64,000 bases of DNA from Zelopaecilomyces penicillatus. Its lineage: Eukaryota > Ascomycota > Sordariomycetes > Hypocreales > Pseudodiploosporaceae. A program made the position numbers and the translations under genes. Below the pieces are notes generated by a model. That model worked only from the letters and a program-made list of their open reading frames with translations. It did not search any database and was not told where the DNA came from. Below, piece after piece: positions 1 to 11,866 of the stretch. Position 1 is the first letter of the stretch. Every line of letters starts with the position of its first letter. Location of the stretch: positions 930,001-994,000 of the forward strand of contig VCCP01000001.1 of assembly GCA_005765155.1 (NCBI GenBank), given 5' to 3'.

Positions 1-1057
1 TTTTGGTGTAGTTAAAAGAAACTCACAATTTAAGAATATCTAAAGAAAATAAGAAAAAGCCACCCCGTGCCCCTCCCGTTTCTCAAATCAGCCGTGTGGT
101 GGAAGCCTAAATTACACGATAGCTGCAGTGTGGTATGTGTATGTATGTATGTATGTATGTATGTATGTATGTATGCATACATTTTGTATTCTTCAGCTGA
201 AAAACAGCCTTGCGGCCTTGGGCCTCGCGGCGCACAATGAGAACATAACCGGAACCAATGCAGCCTAATGATAATAAACGGTGGGTGGCTTGCGGTTATT
301 AAAGGGTATACGAGCAGCAGACAGAAGAGTCCACGCGGCTGGGCTTAGGCGAATGGCTAAACGATTTCAGCCTTCGGACGAGGCCGAGGAGATGTGGCCT
401 CTACTTCATATTGGGGGTGTGGTCTCTGTTTATATGTTCTAATAATGCATTGTTCTTCAGTGGTTAGATGGCTTCAAACGTTCTCTCGCATTCGACCCAC
501 ACCAGCGAGGCGTAGTTGTAGGTATTCTTCTTGTTGAACGACATGTCAGTCAATTTATATTACCTGCGTGATGTGGTTGCAAACTAAATGGTGTTTTCAA
601 ACATTTTTTCGAAATTCATCCAAAGTAAATAATATGTTCTAGCCTCTTCTAATATGCAGACATTAATACTACTCACCCATTTTGCCCACCTAAAGCGCTT
701 GACAACTCAGGACGTCGAAATTAGAAACAACGCCTGCAAGGCAGATCTCGGAATCCCATCCGTAAAAGCAAAAAGGCCCCCAAACATCATCCACCCTGGC
801 AATTTTTGGAGTAAACATACTGAACTATCAGTTCTCGGCTAGATAGAGGCCAATCGGAGCAACTTCAGTCCAGGCAGCTACAATCATCGAATGCGCAGCC
901 TCTTGAGATACAGGTGGAGGTGTGGTGTTGAGGAGATGACACACAGGCGGTCGGTTGTTTGCCCGCGTGTAAGTGCGGCGGGGTAGTGTATTAGCACCAC
1001 AAGATACATAAACTCAAATACTTACCCCATCTTTCATCAAATAAGCTAACCAGCTTC
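1..1057. other. Intergenic, no gene seen
   Basis: No open frame with protein-like composition and no splice-joined reading was found on either strand. It holds a tetranucleotide microsatellite near its left end. The last part lies directly upstream of the tRNA-Pro gene. Confidence 0.6.
139..174. repeat. (GTAT)n microsatellite
   Basis: About nine uninterrupted tandem copies of GTAT. It lies in non-coding sequence with no gene nearby. Confidence 0.95.
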
Positions 1058-1145
1058 GGCCAAATGGTCTAGTGGTATGATTCTTGCTTTGGGCTGTTTC
1101 CAACTCAACTGCAAGAGGTCCCGTGTTCAATCCACGGTTTGGCCC
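1058..1145 (+). tRNA. tRNA-Pro(UGG) with a 16-nt intron
   Basis: Decodes CCA/CCG proline codons. The acceptor stem GGCCAAA (1058-1064) pairs perfectly with TTTGGCC (1138-1144), followed by discriminator C. The anticodon stem CTTGC (1083-1087) pairs with GCAAG (1111-1115). The loop reads TTTGGG then T, giving anticodon TGG at 1090-1092. An intron of 16 nt (1094-1109) sits one base 3' of the anticodon, the canonical position for nuclear tRNA introns. The T arm has an intact CCGTG/CACGG stem around a TTCAATC loop. All arms pair, so it should be functional. Confidence 0.93.
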
Positions 1146-4053
1146 ACTCCATTCCCTTTTGCTTTTTGCTGCATTTTGCTATACAGTTTTGGCTTGGATG
1201 AGTATTTTTTTCCTTCTTTCACTTACCCTAGGATCCACGGTTTCTACCTTTGGGAGTTTTTTCCGAGTCCTATCTAGGATTGGCGATTGATATGTTACCT
1301 TGGATTTTATATTTTCTAGGCATGAGCGCAATCGAGTGCTTTTTGAGGACTTTTTAAGTAGTAGAGTGGCAATTAAATGTTTCTTATGCCAATCCCTCAC
1401 ACAAATCATGCAACTCACTTTGGAAATCAATATTGAATACGCGACTCGGCACTCTCGGGCCTTAATCCGTATAAATCATCTAGACAAGCCCCTCCGGATC
1501 ATGTGTGCTTCTCTATGCAACAGGGTTTGTTCTAGACCTGTCATACGAACAAGGTCTATTAGCATCTACTTCCAAAGTACCAAAACCAGCCAGTGTTGAT
1601 CATACGACATCGTCAAGATGGAACAAAGCAACCGTTTTGGACGGTTACTGGGCTGGCTGCCTCTCGGTCTCTCGATACAGCCCGTGCGTGCTTTCCTTCA
1701 TTGCCCCCACCAGGCGTTGAGATACGCGTGCGGCCGGCCGAGAGCATCGGACGTGACGTGACGTGACATTTGGGAGCTTCCCTACAGGCTGAGCAATTAT
1801 GGATATGGAGGTGGAGAGAGCAGAGTGGAGAACAGAGGAGAAGAGGCATGGATATTTGGCCGACGATGGTGAATTGGTAGAGATGCGAATGCGCTTCAAG
1901 ATATTTGTGGCCTCCCTCATTCAAACAGGTAACTACTTGATATGGATCTTTTTATATGAGAGCAAAGAGCTAGATATCATCTACCTGAGATGAATATACA
2001 AAGTTGGGCACGAATGGCTCCGTTGGAGCTTGGGTGCCTGCCGATCACTTTTTGACAAGCGCATTAAGACAAAAAACAATGGATGGATTGGGGCTGTGCG
2101 GTTTCGCCGTTTCGGAATGGGGCCGCATGGAGTATCTGATCGGTAAGCCCGCGGCAGAGCCCAGCAACAAGGGGGGGGGAGGGCATGACAGCTTGCAGCG
2201 GCATGCGGACGGTTTTGAGGATCTGGGAAAGGTTAAGGAAAAGTAAACATGGCCCAGCGGCTGGGGGCCTTTGTGCGTCTGATTTTCTGTCGATGCGACA
2301 TGGTGGAGTTGGGGTTGGGAGAATGCATGTGAGAAAGCGGGATATGACACATTGGTACAGGGCTTGAGTGCGTGTGTATGTGTGTGTATGTGTGTTTTGA
2401 GGTGAAGATTTGAAGTGCTTTGATAACCACTAGAGAGGTTCAGGAGTGATGATTTTGGGATTGGCGTGGTATTTAAACATGATATTTATTTATTTACTTA
2501 CTTACTTATCGTATATTCAATTCGTGAGTGCTTCACTTAGGACATCTTTGTTGCTTGCTCTGTGTGGATGCGTGGTATTAATGTGATGGGCTTGATGGTG
2601 GCTTGTTAGCACCGACTAATATCTGCGTCCCCACCAACGGCCATTAACGGCACGATCTGACTAGATTCGTGGGGTCTGTCTGGTCTGTCTGGTCTGTCTT
2701 GCCCATCACAGGGCTGCTTACATGGTCATGTAAGCCAATGTCTAGTCTAGCCTAGGTATTAGTAGGGGATGTCCTAGTACTCGTCTCTTTATACCCCCAT
2801 TTGTGGCCATGCAACACAGCAACTGTGAGTGAGACACTTGCTTGCATACCTACGGCAGTGACGGCAGAGGAGTGTCAGTTGATAACACTCAGAGATTCGC
2901 TGCTATGGGATGCTTTCATACCTACCGAAGCGCCTGTAGCCGTAATTATTCGGTATCTTGTATTAGTTACTGGACAATGTTAACCCATCCTTCTCTGCGC
3001 ATCCCCGGCTATCCCCCCTTCTCACTTACAGTATAGAGTATGGCCCCGCCAAGATCCTGCATCACTTCTCTGCGTGCCGGAGTCATTTTGTTTCTGTTTC
3101 ATGCGTGGCGTAGCGCCGTCATTCTGTGGCTGGCGCCTGAGCGGCAGGACCTTGGTTCTGGTTCACAGCAGCTGTAGGCAATGTTGGCTCACTGATGGCG
3201 CTGATGGCGCTGTATCTTCAGTTGAGGCGAACTTGTAACGATCCCGTCCTCTTGTAGTAATCAAGTCTCCCTCCATGACCATCCATCGCACTACCAGATG
3301 TAAGAGGATCTGCGTTTCAGTTGCCTGAAAACCACCGACTTGCTACCTTGGACGGATCCATGATTAGCCTGAAAGCCCAATGATTGCATCCTTTGGGGCT
3401 TGTCATCACTGCTAGGTAGCCCTTTAGCCTCTAGCCTTCACACTCACTGGGCTGCGGCGCCGCAACTCGTACCATCACGGGCCGCTAATAGGGCTGCTCA
3501 GCGGGACTTTGGTGACGTGCGGTTTTGATTACATACGCCGCCGTCCATCCTCCACAGCCCCGTCGAATCTGCAATCACACTTCCTGCCATAAGCGTACTT
3601 ACCAAACGACAATTTGTGCAAACGGCATCATTTCATCTTGCCAGCGTCTCTCGGACTGTGCCCGCCGTCTCTGCGTGCTCAGAAGATCCGACATCCCAGG
3701 TTCTGTGGAGTTGCGTCCCGACTCTTTTCTTAACTCGAGCCGCCGACGTCGCGCAGTTCGGGTGCCGAAACCTCCCACCATCTGGCCGTTTTGACCAAAT
3801 CTCTCCGCCTTGCGCACCTCCACCCTTCTCCGTGACGCCTATCGTCGCCCGCTGCCGCAACGCCAGGCAGCACCTTTAGCCTCAACCTACACTTTTAGCT
3901 ATTACTTCTACTTCTCAGCTCCTCTTGTCGCTCTCTCCGCTGGTGTTCTGGGAGTCTCCCGTCTCCCGTCGTGGGCCGCATTTGATGACTTGAGAGAATA
4001 GTCATCCCACCCCACCTTGTTCCTGGTTGCTGGCATGTGAGTCTGGGGCCAAG
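1146..4053. other. Intergenic plus long leader of the zinc-cluster gene
   Basis: No convincing gene. Short frames here are unsupported by composition or splicing. It contains a TG-rich tract near 2371-2396 and a 9-bp triplicated unit at 2673-2699. The pyrimidine-rich stretch from about 3,500 to 4,050 is probably promoter and 5' leader of the downstream transcription factor. Confidence 0.5.
2673..2699. repeat. (GGTCTGTCT)3 tandem repeat
   Basis: Three exact 9-bp copies back to back in non-coding sequence. Confidence 0.95.
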
Positions 4054-6476
4054 ATGGACATGTCGACAACACCAACGAATGCTACTTCGCCTCCTGCTGC
4101 GCACAAGCACGCGAGAGTACTGGCCTGCGTTCTGTGCCAGCATCGCAAGATCAAGTGCGACCGCAACACGCCATGCTCTAATTGTCTCAAGGTACGAGTA
4201 ACCCCTCCATTGTGTGTGATCCCTCGTGTATGCTGGACCGGGGCACTTTGTCGTCGCCGGCGCCTCAAGGCAAAGAAGATGTGCGCCTGAGGCCGGCTTG
4301 AAACCACAAACGCTCACATTCTTTCAGGCTGGTGTCAGCTGCACTCCGAGCACTCCGGCCCCCGCTCGCAAGCGGCGGCGCCCAAATCAAGATCTCCAAG
4401 AACGACTTGCCCGGTGCGAGGATCTACTCAAGCAATATGCCAACGGCACCGTACCGGTAGGCCACGGCCTGCCTGGACAATCACCCTTGACGCCGTTTAC
4501 CAACGGAAGTGCCCACCATGATGTGATGGCATCCACCCCTGGAAGTGTTGACTCTCATATGACCCGAAAGCCTGCTTGCATGGTTGTCAACGAAGATGGC
4601 AATGTCCGTTTTCTCGACAGCTATCTCTGGGCCACTGTTTTTGACGAGGCAAGTTCGGGCTTCATCTCTGTCCATCATTCGTGGCTAACCGGTATCTGAT
4701 AGCTTCAAAAAATGCGAGATATTGTTGAGACCGAGGATCCCGAGGACAACAGCGTCCTGGGGTCTGATGACATGACCCCTGACAATCAATCCGACCTTCT
4801 ACTCTCTGGCGGGGCCTATGCCACCAACCTCGAGGCTCTACAGCCTGACCCAGTTCACATCTTTAAGCTATGGCAGCTATATCTAGATCGAGTCAATCCG
4901 CTAACCAAGATCATCCATGCACCCACCGTTCAGCCCTTTGTGATTGAGGCCGCAAGCAATATGAGCGGTCTCCCCCTCAACCACCAGGCACTTTTGTTCT
5001 CCATCTTCACCATGACTGCCATCTCTCTTGATGATGTCGAGGCCATCCAAGTGCTGGGCATGGCTCGAGAAACAGCCATTACCAGATTTCTCGCAGGCAC
5101 CAAGACCGCACTGATTAAATTCAATTTCATGAAGCATTATAATATGGCGGCTCTTCAAGCCTTGGTGCTCTACCTGGTAAATTTATTCCCAACTCCGCTG
5201 CTATTAGCTTGTTCAGCTACTAACGGCCTGATAGAACTCTCTTGAGGGACGCATCGACCGCCATGCTGCCTGGCTGGTGAGCGGCACAATTGTTCGAATT
5301 GCACAGAAAATGGGTTATCATCGTGATGGAGAGATGTTTGAGCTTACCCCCTTCGAGACAGAAATGCGCAGGAGAATATGGTGGCAAGTCGTAATGCAAG
5401 ACTCCAAATGTGCCATGATGTCTGGTCTTAACCAATCCTTGCTCCCCAACAATTGGGACACCAGGGCGCCTCTCAACGTCAACGATGCCGACCTTTTCCC
5501 TGGATCAAACGAGCCAGTCCAGCCACGCGAGGGGCCTACAGAGATGGCCTTTTGTGTCATGATTCACGAGATATATCGCTTCAAGATTGATAGTGAAAAT
5601 GCCTCAGATGCCCCCGCTTTCGAAGCCGCCGTCCTTGGCCAACTGCTTGAGGGAGATGATGATCCCAATGAGTCTCACCACTCAACCTTTGACAAGTTTA
5701 GAGCTCATGCTCGAGACCTGGAGAGAAAACTTTTGGATCTCGAGAGGAGGATTGTCGATGTAAAAGCAGGAAATGTCCACATCGCCGCGCTTACCGTTCG
5801 ACCGATGCTCACTCACAAGCTCACCGAGATGCTGGTACCAATGGACCAGCAACCCGAATGGGGCATCGAGATTTTTGGTGCTAAAGATAACTTTTTCAAA
5901 GTGCTAATCATGACTCACGAACACAAGATTGAGGCCCATCAGCGCATGGCCACAGCGGGCTTTGAGTGGTTTATGAGATTGCACTTTCAGATCGAGCTCT
6001 TTTCCGTCTTCACCGGCATGCTGTGTGAGCGCACAACCGGAAACTTGGCGGACCGGGCATGGAGTGTCATTGAAAAAATCTACGTCTACCACCCCGAATT
6101 GCTGGACATGTCTGACAAACAGAACGTTGTCCAGGCCCAATTCGCGCTCAAGGGTTGGAAGGCTCGCGAGGCGGCTTTCGCACAGGCCGGCCAGAATCTA
6201 GAAACCACGAAACTCATCTTTCAACTTCGAGAACTCTTGCCATCACACGACTCCCGCTCGGCAGGTCAACAGTCTGTCACGCCCCCATCAGTACCTCAAC
6301 CTCCGCAAGCGATTGGAGGCTTTGACCAATTTCTTGGTGGATACCTGGATGTATCTACAATGAATTGGGATGTACTTGGAGATGTGGCACCAAATAACGG
6401 AGAACAGATGCAAAACTCCATCTTCAATGGTTACGGCCTAAATAACATGTCCCTAGGCGGTCAACGGGGGCCGTGA
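4054..6476 (+). CDS. Zn(II)2Cys6 fungal-specific transcription factor
   Basis: Predicted nuclear DNA-binding regulator of 724 aa; its target genes cannot be read from sequence. Exons 4054-4191, 4328-4648, 4703-5176 and 5235-6476 join in frame. The N-terminal binuclear zinc cluster has Cys25, 28, 35, 41, 44 and 51 with the HRKIKCDR core. Intron 1 falls between the fifth and sixth cysteines. A basic linker (RKRRRP) and a short coiled-coil-like stretch follow. The middle homology region, with a GYHRDGE..LTPFETEMRRRIWW block in exon 4, is typical of the fungal_trans domain. The C-terminus is Gln/Asn/Gly-rich, as in activation regions. Intron 2 (4649-4702) has a GC donor (GCAAGT) with a CTAAC branch site. 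The start ATG at 4054 is the first in frame; another ATG follows two codons later. The family is firm, the biological role unknown. Confidence 0.92.
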
Positions 6477-7397
6477 ACCCTTTTTCGAATCTAGATGAAG
6501 CGATTCTCATTTTACGATCACAAGTTCTTAGGAAAATACTGGCGTTGGAAGGTTTTTTGCTCTAGTTGTGAACGAAATAATGCTGTTCTGGGCAGGAGTT
6601 GCGGGTTAAGTGGCAAATAACCATCCGACACGAGCTCTTTATCTCTCTTTATGCTGCTATTGTTGTCCCGCATCGTTTATACCTTTTTTTTTTGACGTTG
6701 AGGTTTTTCCATTGGAAATCTGGAGCGAATGATCAAGGGGATAAACACTCCTCTCTCTTTATACCGGTATGCTTGGCATGGCTACGTTGGCGCCTAGGAA
6801 GGATGGAGGAGGTTGTTGCTGCTCTCTTTCTGTCGTTTTGATGGACTGATACTTTTTTTGTACAATTTTCTGGAATAAAGACAACCACCTTTCTCTACTT
6901 TTAGTTACACTATACCATTGTCATCTATGAAAACAGAGTAATAGGAGAAGATGTTAAACCTGATTCTCTGGCTACATCTACCATAACCACAAGACTAGTT
7001 TTGTTGTTTTGGCTTATACACTGTGCCGCACTCTGAGAAATCGCAGATTGTTTGTAGAGTTGTATACCGTACAATGCTGTTTCGAATGAAAAGTGCGTGA
7101 CCAATCAGATTTCATCTTTGTGAGAAATATCTTCCTTGCCAACTAATTAGAGCGGGGGAGGACCTTTACTTTTCATGTTGTTGGTGGCGGCCGCATATTT
7201 GGATATTGCACACAGGATCACACACATGAAGAAACTGCTAGCAGCATTAATGATGGAAGTCTGCTATCATTAGGTGACTTCCTCACTAACAGCCGATTGT
7301 TTTTATCTTGGGGCCTCTATTCACCCCTGGCCACTTTACACGTTGATCAACATCTAAAATAATCCTAAGCTGAAGCCAGGAGTGTAAATCTTCAATT
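6477..7397. other. Intergenic, no gene seen
   Basis: 3' flank of the zinc-cluster gene followed by AT-rich sequence and the presumed promoter of the next gene. No supported feature. Confidence 0.6.
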
Positions 7398-8234
7398 ATG
7401 GCAACTACACTTGGCGTCCAGCGGTCAATGAGATATGAGGATATGCAGAGAGGTGAGAGTTCCATGTATCCGAGATTTGCTGTAAGATTCTGGCTCACAT
7501 AATCATACTTTTTGATAGCCCTAGATCTTCTGGATGCGCAAATCGCCGAGAATGATCTACTCATGAGCGTCGTGCCCCTCAGACTCATATCTGCAGGCGG
7601 ATCCCTCGCCGTGCGGCTGTGCTTCAACCGCGAAGCCACCTACGACATCGACTGCATGCTGGACCCCAACGTCGCCGCCGTCGAAGAATACTCCCAAGAG
7701 TTTTCTGCCGCTGTTGTCTCCGTCGCGGAGATTGGGGGCGGCGGGCTTGCTGACGACTGGCTCAACTTTCAGGTAGAGCTGTTTGTGGCGCGGGAGCGTC
7801 GCGCCAGCTTGTTTTTCGAGTCTATGGAGCAAGGGATCATGATTTATGAGGGCGAGAATTTGGTGGTTTATGCGGCGAGTTTGAGGTGGGCGCTGGAGCG
7901 GAAAGTTCGCCGTGTGGGGCATGCGAGGGAGAGGAGGGAGAGGAAGCCGGTGGATGTTACGGATGCGGCAGCGTTGATACGGTATTTAACGAAGATGGGG
8001 ATGCTAGAGGACGGAGGTGTAAGTGGAGGAAGGGAGGTGCCTATGAGTTTTGAGTTTGTGAGGAGGCTGAATTTCAATGGGTTTGATGTGCAGCCGACAG
8101 AGGAGGCGATGAAGACGGTTGCCGAGTTTTATGCGCAGACGTATGGGGAGATTGGGCTTGCAGAGATGGTTTGGGATGAAGATAGGAAGGGGTATAAATA
8201 TCGAGGGCTTGACGGGGAATGGGTAGAGTGTTGA
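7398..8234 (+). CDS. Nucleotidyltransferase-fold-like hypothetical protein
   Basis: Predicted 256 aa from two exons, 7398-7452 and 7519-8234. The 66-nt intron has a GTGAGA donor and a GATAG acceptor, and the split codon gives Ala. The N-terminal third carries a GGSLAVRL stretch followed by a YDIDCML motif. The spacing of Gly-Gly and Asp-x-Asp resembles the active-site region of the polymerase-beta nucleotidyltransferase superfamily. A later segment with WALERKVRR and DVTDAAALIRYL resembles the helical part found after such folds in uncharacterised fungal proteins. I cannot name a substrate, and catalysis is not established. It converges with the minus-strand gene that follows, the two stops lying about 100 bp apart. 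Alternative: a non-enzymatic relative of the fold. Confidence 0.6.
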
Positions 8235-8331
8235 GGGCTGATGTAACTGAGATGGATGGGTATAAAACATACCTCGAGGTGCTCAGAGGATGGCTTCAAG
8301 CATATCATTTTGTTGACTTGATACGTCCCTT

Positions 8332-9126
8332 TCATACAGTGTAGAAGCGACCTGTCGAGACGTGGATATTGCGCCGGTGGAACGGACTGTCAAAATAGAC
8401 ATCCTCATCAGGATGTAAAAACAGCTTCTCCTTCAACGCTGGCACTTTCGCCGCCCACGATGGAGCCACCTCCGGAACCATCAACACCGGCTCTTTATAG
8501 TAATTCATACACGGCCGATCACCGCGGCGCATACCGAGCCCCAGGCGCCACATAAACGCTTCCGCCAGGACCTCAGCCAGTGCTGCCATGACAGCATACT
8601 GCTCTTCATCATCGCCGCAGCACTGTCCTATAGGATCAGGAATTTGCGCGATAGCCCAGGCTGGTAATGACCGACGCCAGAAATACTCTGTTTCGTACGT
8701 GATCATGTGGACGTCGGCGGCACAGAGGGCCTCGTAGAGGCGGTGGAACGCGCGGGTGGGTGTGTCACGGAGGCGCCAAGCCGGCATAGTGCGGAGGTAT
8801 ATGAGATCACGGCCCCGCAGCCGGACGGGGTCCGGATTCGCCATGATTTGCCGCGGCGATAGGAGCGAAGGTGGGGGATGCGTTAGAGATGTAGCTGGGA
8901 AACCCCATATAGTGGGAAACGGAGGCCAGAGAAGCTGCAGGATGAAGAGGATACGGTTAGGTTGTGGGGGATGTTGGAGGAACTGGGCTTGGTGGAAAGT
9001 TTGGCGTAGGTTGAGGCCGGTTCGGGGTGTGAGACGGCGGCGGAGTTTGAGAATGGGCCAGCGGATGCGAAGGGGAAGGAAGCGGAGATTCCAGAGGTAA
9101 ATGAAGAGTTCTAGAAAACGACTCAT
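8332..9126 (-). CDS. Hypothetical protein
   Basis: Unrecognised 264-aa protein from an uninterrupted frame. The chosen start (9124-9126) opens a hydrophobic, aromatic segment (MSRFLELFIYLWNLRFLPL) that could be a membrane anchor. The frame stays open upstream, with further ATGs at about 9231 and 9270. The middle is basic and Pro-rich. The C-terminal half has globular, coding-like composition (DRPCMNYYKEPVLMVPEVAPS, split here only to show character) and ends in a His/Arg-rich tail. I see no catalytic motif. It is convergent with the nucleotidyltransferase-like gene. Confidence 0.5.
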   Translation of the reverse strand: MSRFLELFIYLWNLRFLPLRIRWPILKLRRRLTPRTGLNLRQTFHQAQFLQHPPQPNRILFILQLLWPPFPTIWGFPATSLTHPPPSLLSPRQIMANPDPVRLRGRDLIYLRTMPAWRLRDTPTRAFHRLYEALCAADVHMITYETEYFWRRSLPAWAIAQIPDPIGQCCGDDEEQYAVMAALAEVLAEAFMWRLGLGMRRGDRPCMNYYKEPVLMVPEVAPSWAAKVPALKEKLFLHPDEDVYFDSPFHRRNIHVSTGRFYTV

Positions 9127-9855
9127 GATGAGATAATAAAGGATTATGGGTTTGCGTAAGGATGAAGTTGAGATTGATGTTGAGACGTGAAGCTTGATGG
9201 AAGAAATGGCAAGCTGGAATGGATGCTTCATTTTGCGGTATTGGCGATGATAGACACGTGATGCGAGCACTGCATGTCTATTGATACATCCAGAGGAATG
9301 TCCCCTACTAAATTGAATAATGAATATATTGTATAGAGGTTATGTTGCTGTAATAATACTATGTGGAAAATTAAGGCGTGTGCCACATACATACAAATTA
9401 CGGTCTCTTATACACTACATTAGCTTAATCAAACTTAGCTTTGCAGCTTCTTTTAAAATGCATCTGTCCAAGTAGGCGACACCCAATTTCACAATATCGA
9501 TACTTGGTTATTATCGTTGGTTAATACTTTTTTTCTTGTAAATGCCTTGTGCACTGGATTTTCTCGCCTATCAAGTGCAGCAGTCTTGGGAAGTATGTAT
9601 GCAGTTGTTGCTCCGAACTTTCTTGGAGCCACAATATCTATAGGTATGTAGGCGCGCAATGGTGCACGTTGCTTATTAGATGTGATGAGCATGTTGCTTT
9701 GCATTGTATTGCATATATGAGAGTCCTTGACATGCGGGGGAACCAACCAACACACACACTACACCAACACCAACAGTACCCTCAAGTCGTCGTCGGCTTT
9801 TCTGCTCATTTCACAACTACAGCACTTAACATAAGGTTTCGCTGCAATCTCCAAG
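9127..9855. other. Intergenic, no gene seen
   Basis: Non-coding sequence between the hypothetical gene and the BTB gene, whose starts face each other. It probably holds both promoters. No distinct element is visible. Confidence 0.5.
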
Positions 9856-10769
9856 ATGCTTCAACGTCTTAATGAGTAGAGGACCCCAGAGTCATGTCGA
9901 ATCTGCATCATTTCAGCTGATTGAAACGTTGTAGGGCACGTAAGGCTGGAAAGTTCTGCGACTTGACCATTCTCTGTAATGGGCACGAGCTTCGTGTCCA
10001 TAAGGTTGTTGTTTGCACCCAGTCTGCTGTCATTGAAGCTGCTTGCGACTCAAAATTCAAGGTTTGTCTCTTTATCCAACGCTTTAATTGAGCTATAGTG
10101 TAGTAGTAGCTGAGCGAGGTCTGGTCAAACCAGGAGAGTTCTGGAGTCTTCGAGATGAAAGAAGTATCCGTGGACATCGTCCGGCGAATGATTGAATTCA
10201 TGTATACCGGGGACTACAGTGAGAACTTGGCGGAGCCAGCTGAAGACGAGCAATCCATTAGCCCGTTCTCTATACATGTTGGAGTCTTCGCCTTAGCCGA
10301 CATGTATCTTGTAGGCGAGCTTCGAGCGCTATCAGTAACCAAATACGGAATTGCCCTGAAAAGCTCATCAGACTACACCGGGTTTCTCCAATCGGTAGAT
10401 GATATGTACAATCTTACGCCGCATACTGCGAGAGAACTACGAGAGAAAGCTATAGCTTTCACTAGGGATGTGCTCCCTCGATATTTGAATCAGCCAATTG
10501 AACCATTGACAGACTCCGAGAAGGAATCTCTAAAGGCATCACCAGTGGGCAAGTACCCCTCTCCTGCCCATCGAGTGCTATTTGAAGATCTATTAGCGGC
10601 TGTACCCGAATTTGCTCGAGATCTTGTAATTTCTTTTATACAGGAGCCACTGAGGGGGAAGTGTAACGAGAACTGCACTGGGAAGGGTGTAATGGTTCCT
10701 GTGGTAGCTCGAGACTACAGATGCAAGAAGTGCAACGGGGGCGTCACAAGAAGTATTTATCAATCGTAG
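9856..10769 (+). CDS. BTB/POZ domain protein
   Basis: Predicted 265 aa; BTB domains dimerise and commonly recruit targets to Cullin-3 ubiquitin ligases. Exons 9856-9875, 9935-10061 and 10119-10769 join in frame. The first exon encodes only about seven residues and is the least certain part. The BTB core is clear from residues 10 to 85: a CDLTI strand, NGHELRVHK, VVCTQSAVIEAAC, then FEMKEVSVDIVRRMIEFMY after intron 2. The middle is helical, with the ALADMYLVGELR stretch usual in fungal BTB proteins. Near the C-terminus four cysteines (CNENC and later CKKC) could bind zinc. There are no Kelch or MATH repeats. The domain call is firm; function and partners are unknown. Confidence 0.78.
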
Positions 10770-11794
10770 TAACCGGTCCTTGTTGTGGAGATGCAAACCT
10801 TTCCTGTTTCATGTAGAAGAAAACTCGCTATTTGGAGAAAAGGGGGTGGAGGATTCGCCCTGTGGTATAGGCTCATCAGGGATGTGGCGAGGACATCATG
10901 ATATATGGCCGTGAGCTTCGATTGCGGATGTGTGTAGTCATATCTGCAGGGACAACCGCAAGTAAGGTGAAAGAATTATTGCATCAGCATAGTCAAACTC
11001 ATATTGAACACTCGAAATGACTTCAATCGCAGTGAAATGTATGGCTCTATCCAGAGAATTATTGCGCGGAATAATGTATGGGAGCAACGTATGGAGATTG
11101 CCGAGACGGCTAGAGAGGGCAGTTTCTTTGAAGTACCGAGTGAGGGTCGCGATTCATAACGTCGGACGTGGAGTATTTCACAGGTGAATTCATTGCCAAA
11201 CAAGTCTTACATTTCCCATGTGGAAGCATAAATGAAATTATCTGCTTTTTCTAACATTACATTGTGAAACCGGTGCTTTGAAAGGTGGGATAGTGAGTGA
11301 TGCATGTCTCGTCTGGTAGCCTCCTGGAACTCGACACTTGCTGAAATACTTCTCTGTAATAAGCATAGCTCGCATAGGGATAACACATTTGGGGATATAA
11401 TCAAAGTGGTTATTTGCTTTAAAAATGGCGTTTGATATTAAAATTTGCTCCAAGCTCTACGGTCATAATAGGGATGAGATATGCTTAGGGAAGTTCCTTG
11501 TGAACAGACATCGGTTCAGGTGTATGAAAGCAGCTATGCAACACACGAAATATGGCTAGAAGAGCCAAATATGTAAAATGGACCTCGAAGAACTGGTAAT
11601 GGCTATTTGACTAATGATCAGCAGTTTTGGTTAAAGGTGAGTGAGTGAAGGAGGAAGCAACCAGCTTTCGGAATAGGGTGAGGGGGTGTGCAATATGGTC
11701 CGTGTGGGTGGGGCGTAGTGTGTGATTGTTTTGTGATATAAGCTGCATTAGTTTACTGGAGCTTCAACAAGTACTTGCTCGTTCGAGCTTGTAT
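10770..11794. other. Intergenic, no gene seen
   Basis: Sequence between the BTB gene and tRNA-Gly. Only short frames without coding character. Confidence 0.6.
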
Positions 11795-11866
11795 GCGTCC
11801 ATGGTGTAGTGGTTAGCATTATTGATTTCCATTCAATAGACTCGGATTCGATTTCCGATGGTCGCA
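11795..11866 (+). tRNA. tRNA-Gly(UCC), one acceptor mismatch
   Basis: A 72-nt intronless cloverleaf. The anticodon stem ATTGA/TCAAT pairs fully around loop TTTCCAT, giving anticodon TCC. The T arm TCGGA/TCCGA around TTCGATT is also perfect. The acceptor GCGTCCA pairs with TGGTCGC except for a T-T mismatch at the fourth base pair. Stems are AT-richer than usual for tRNA-Gly. It may be a functional low-copy isoacceptor or a lightly decayed copy. Confidence 0.75.
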
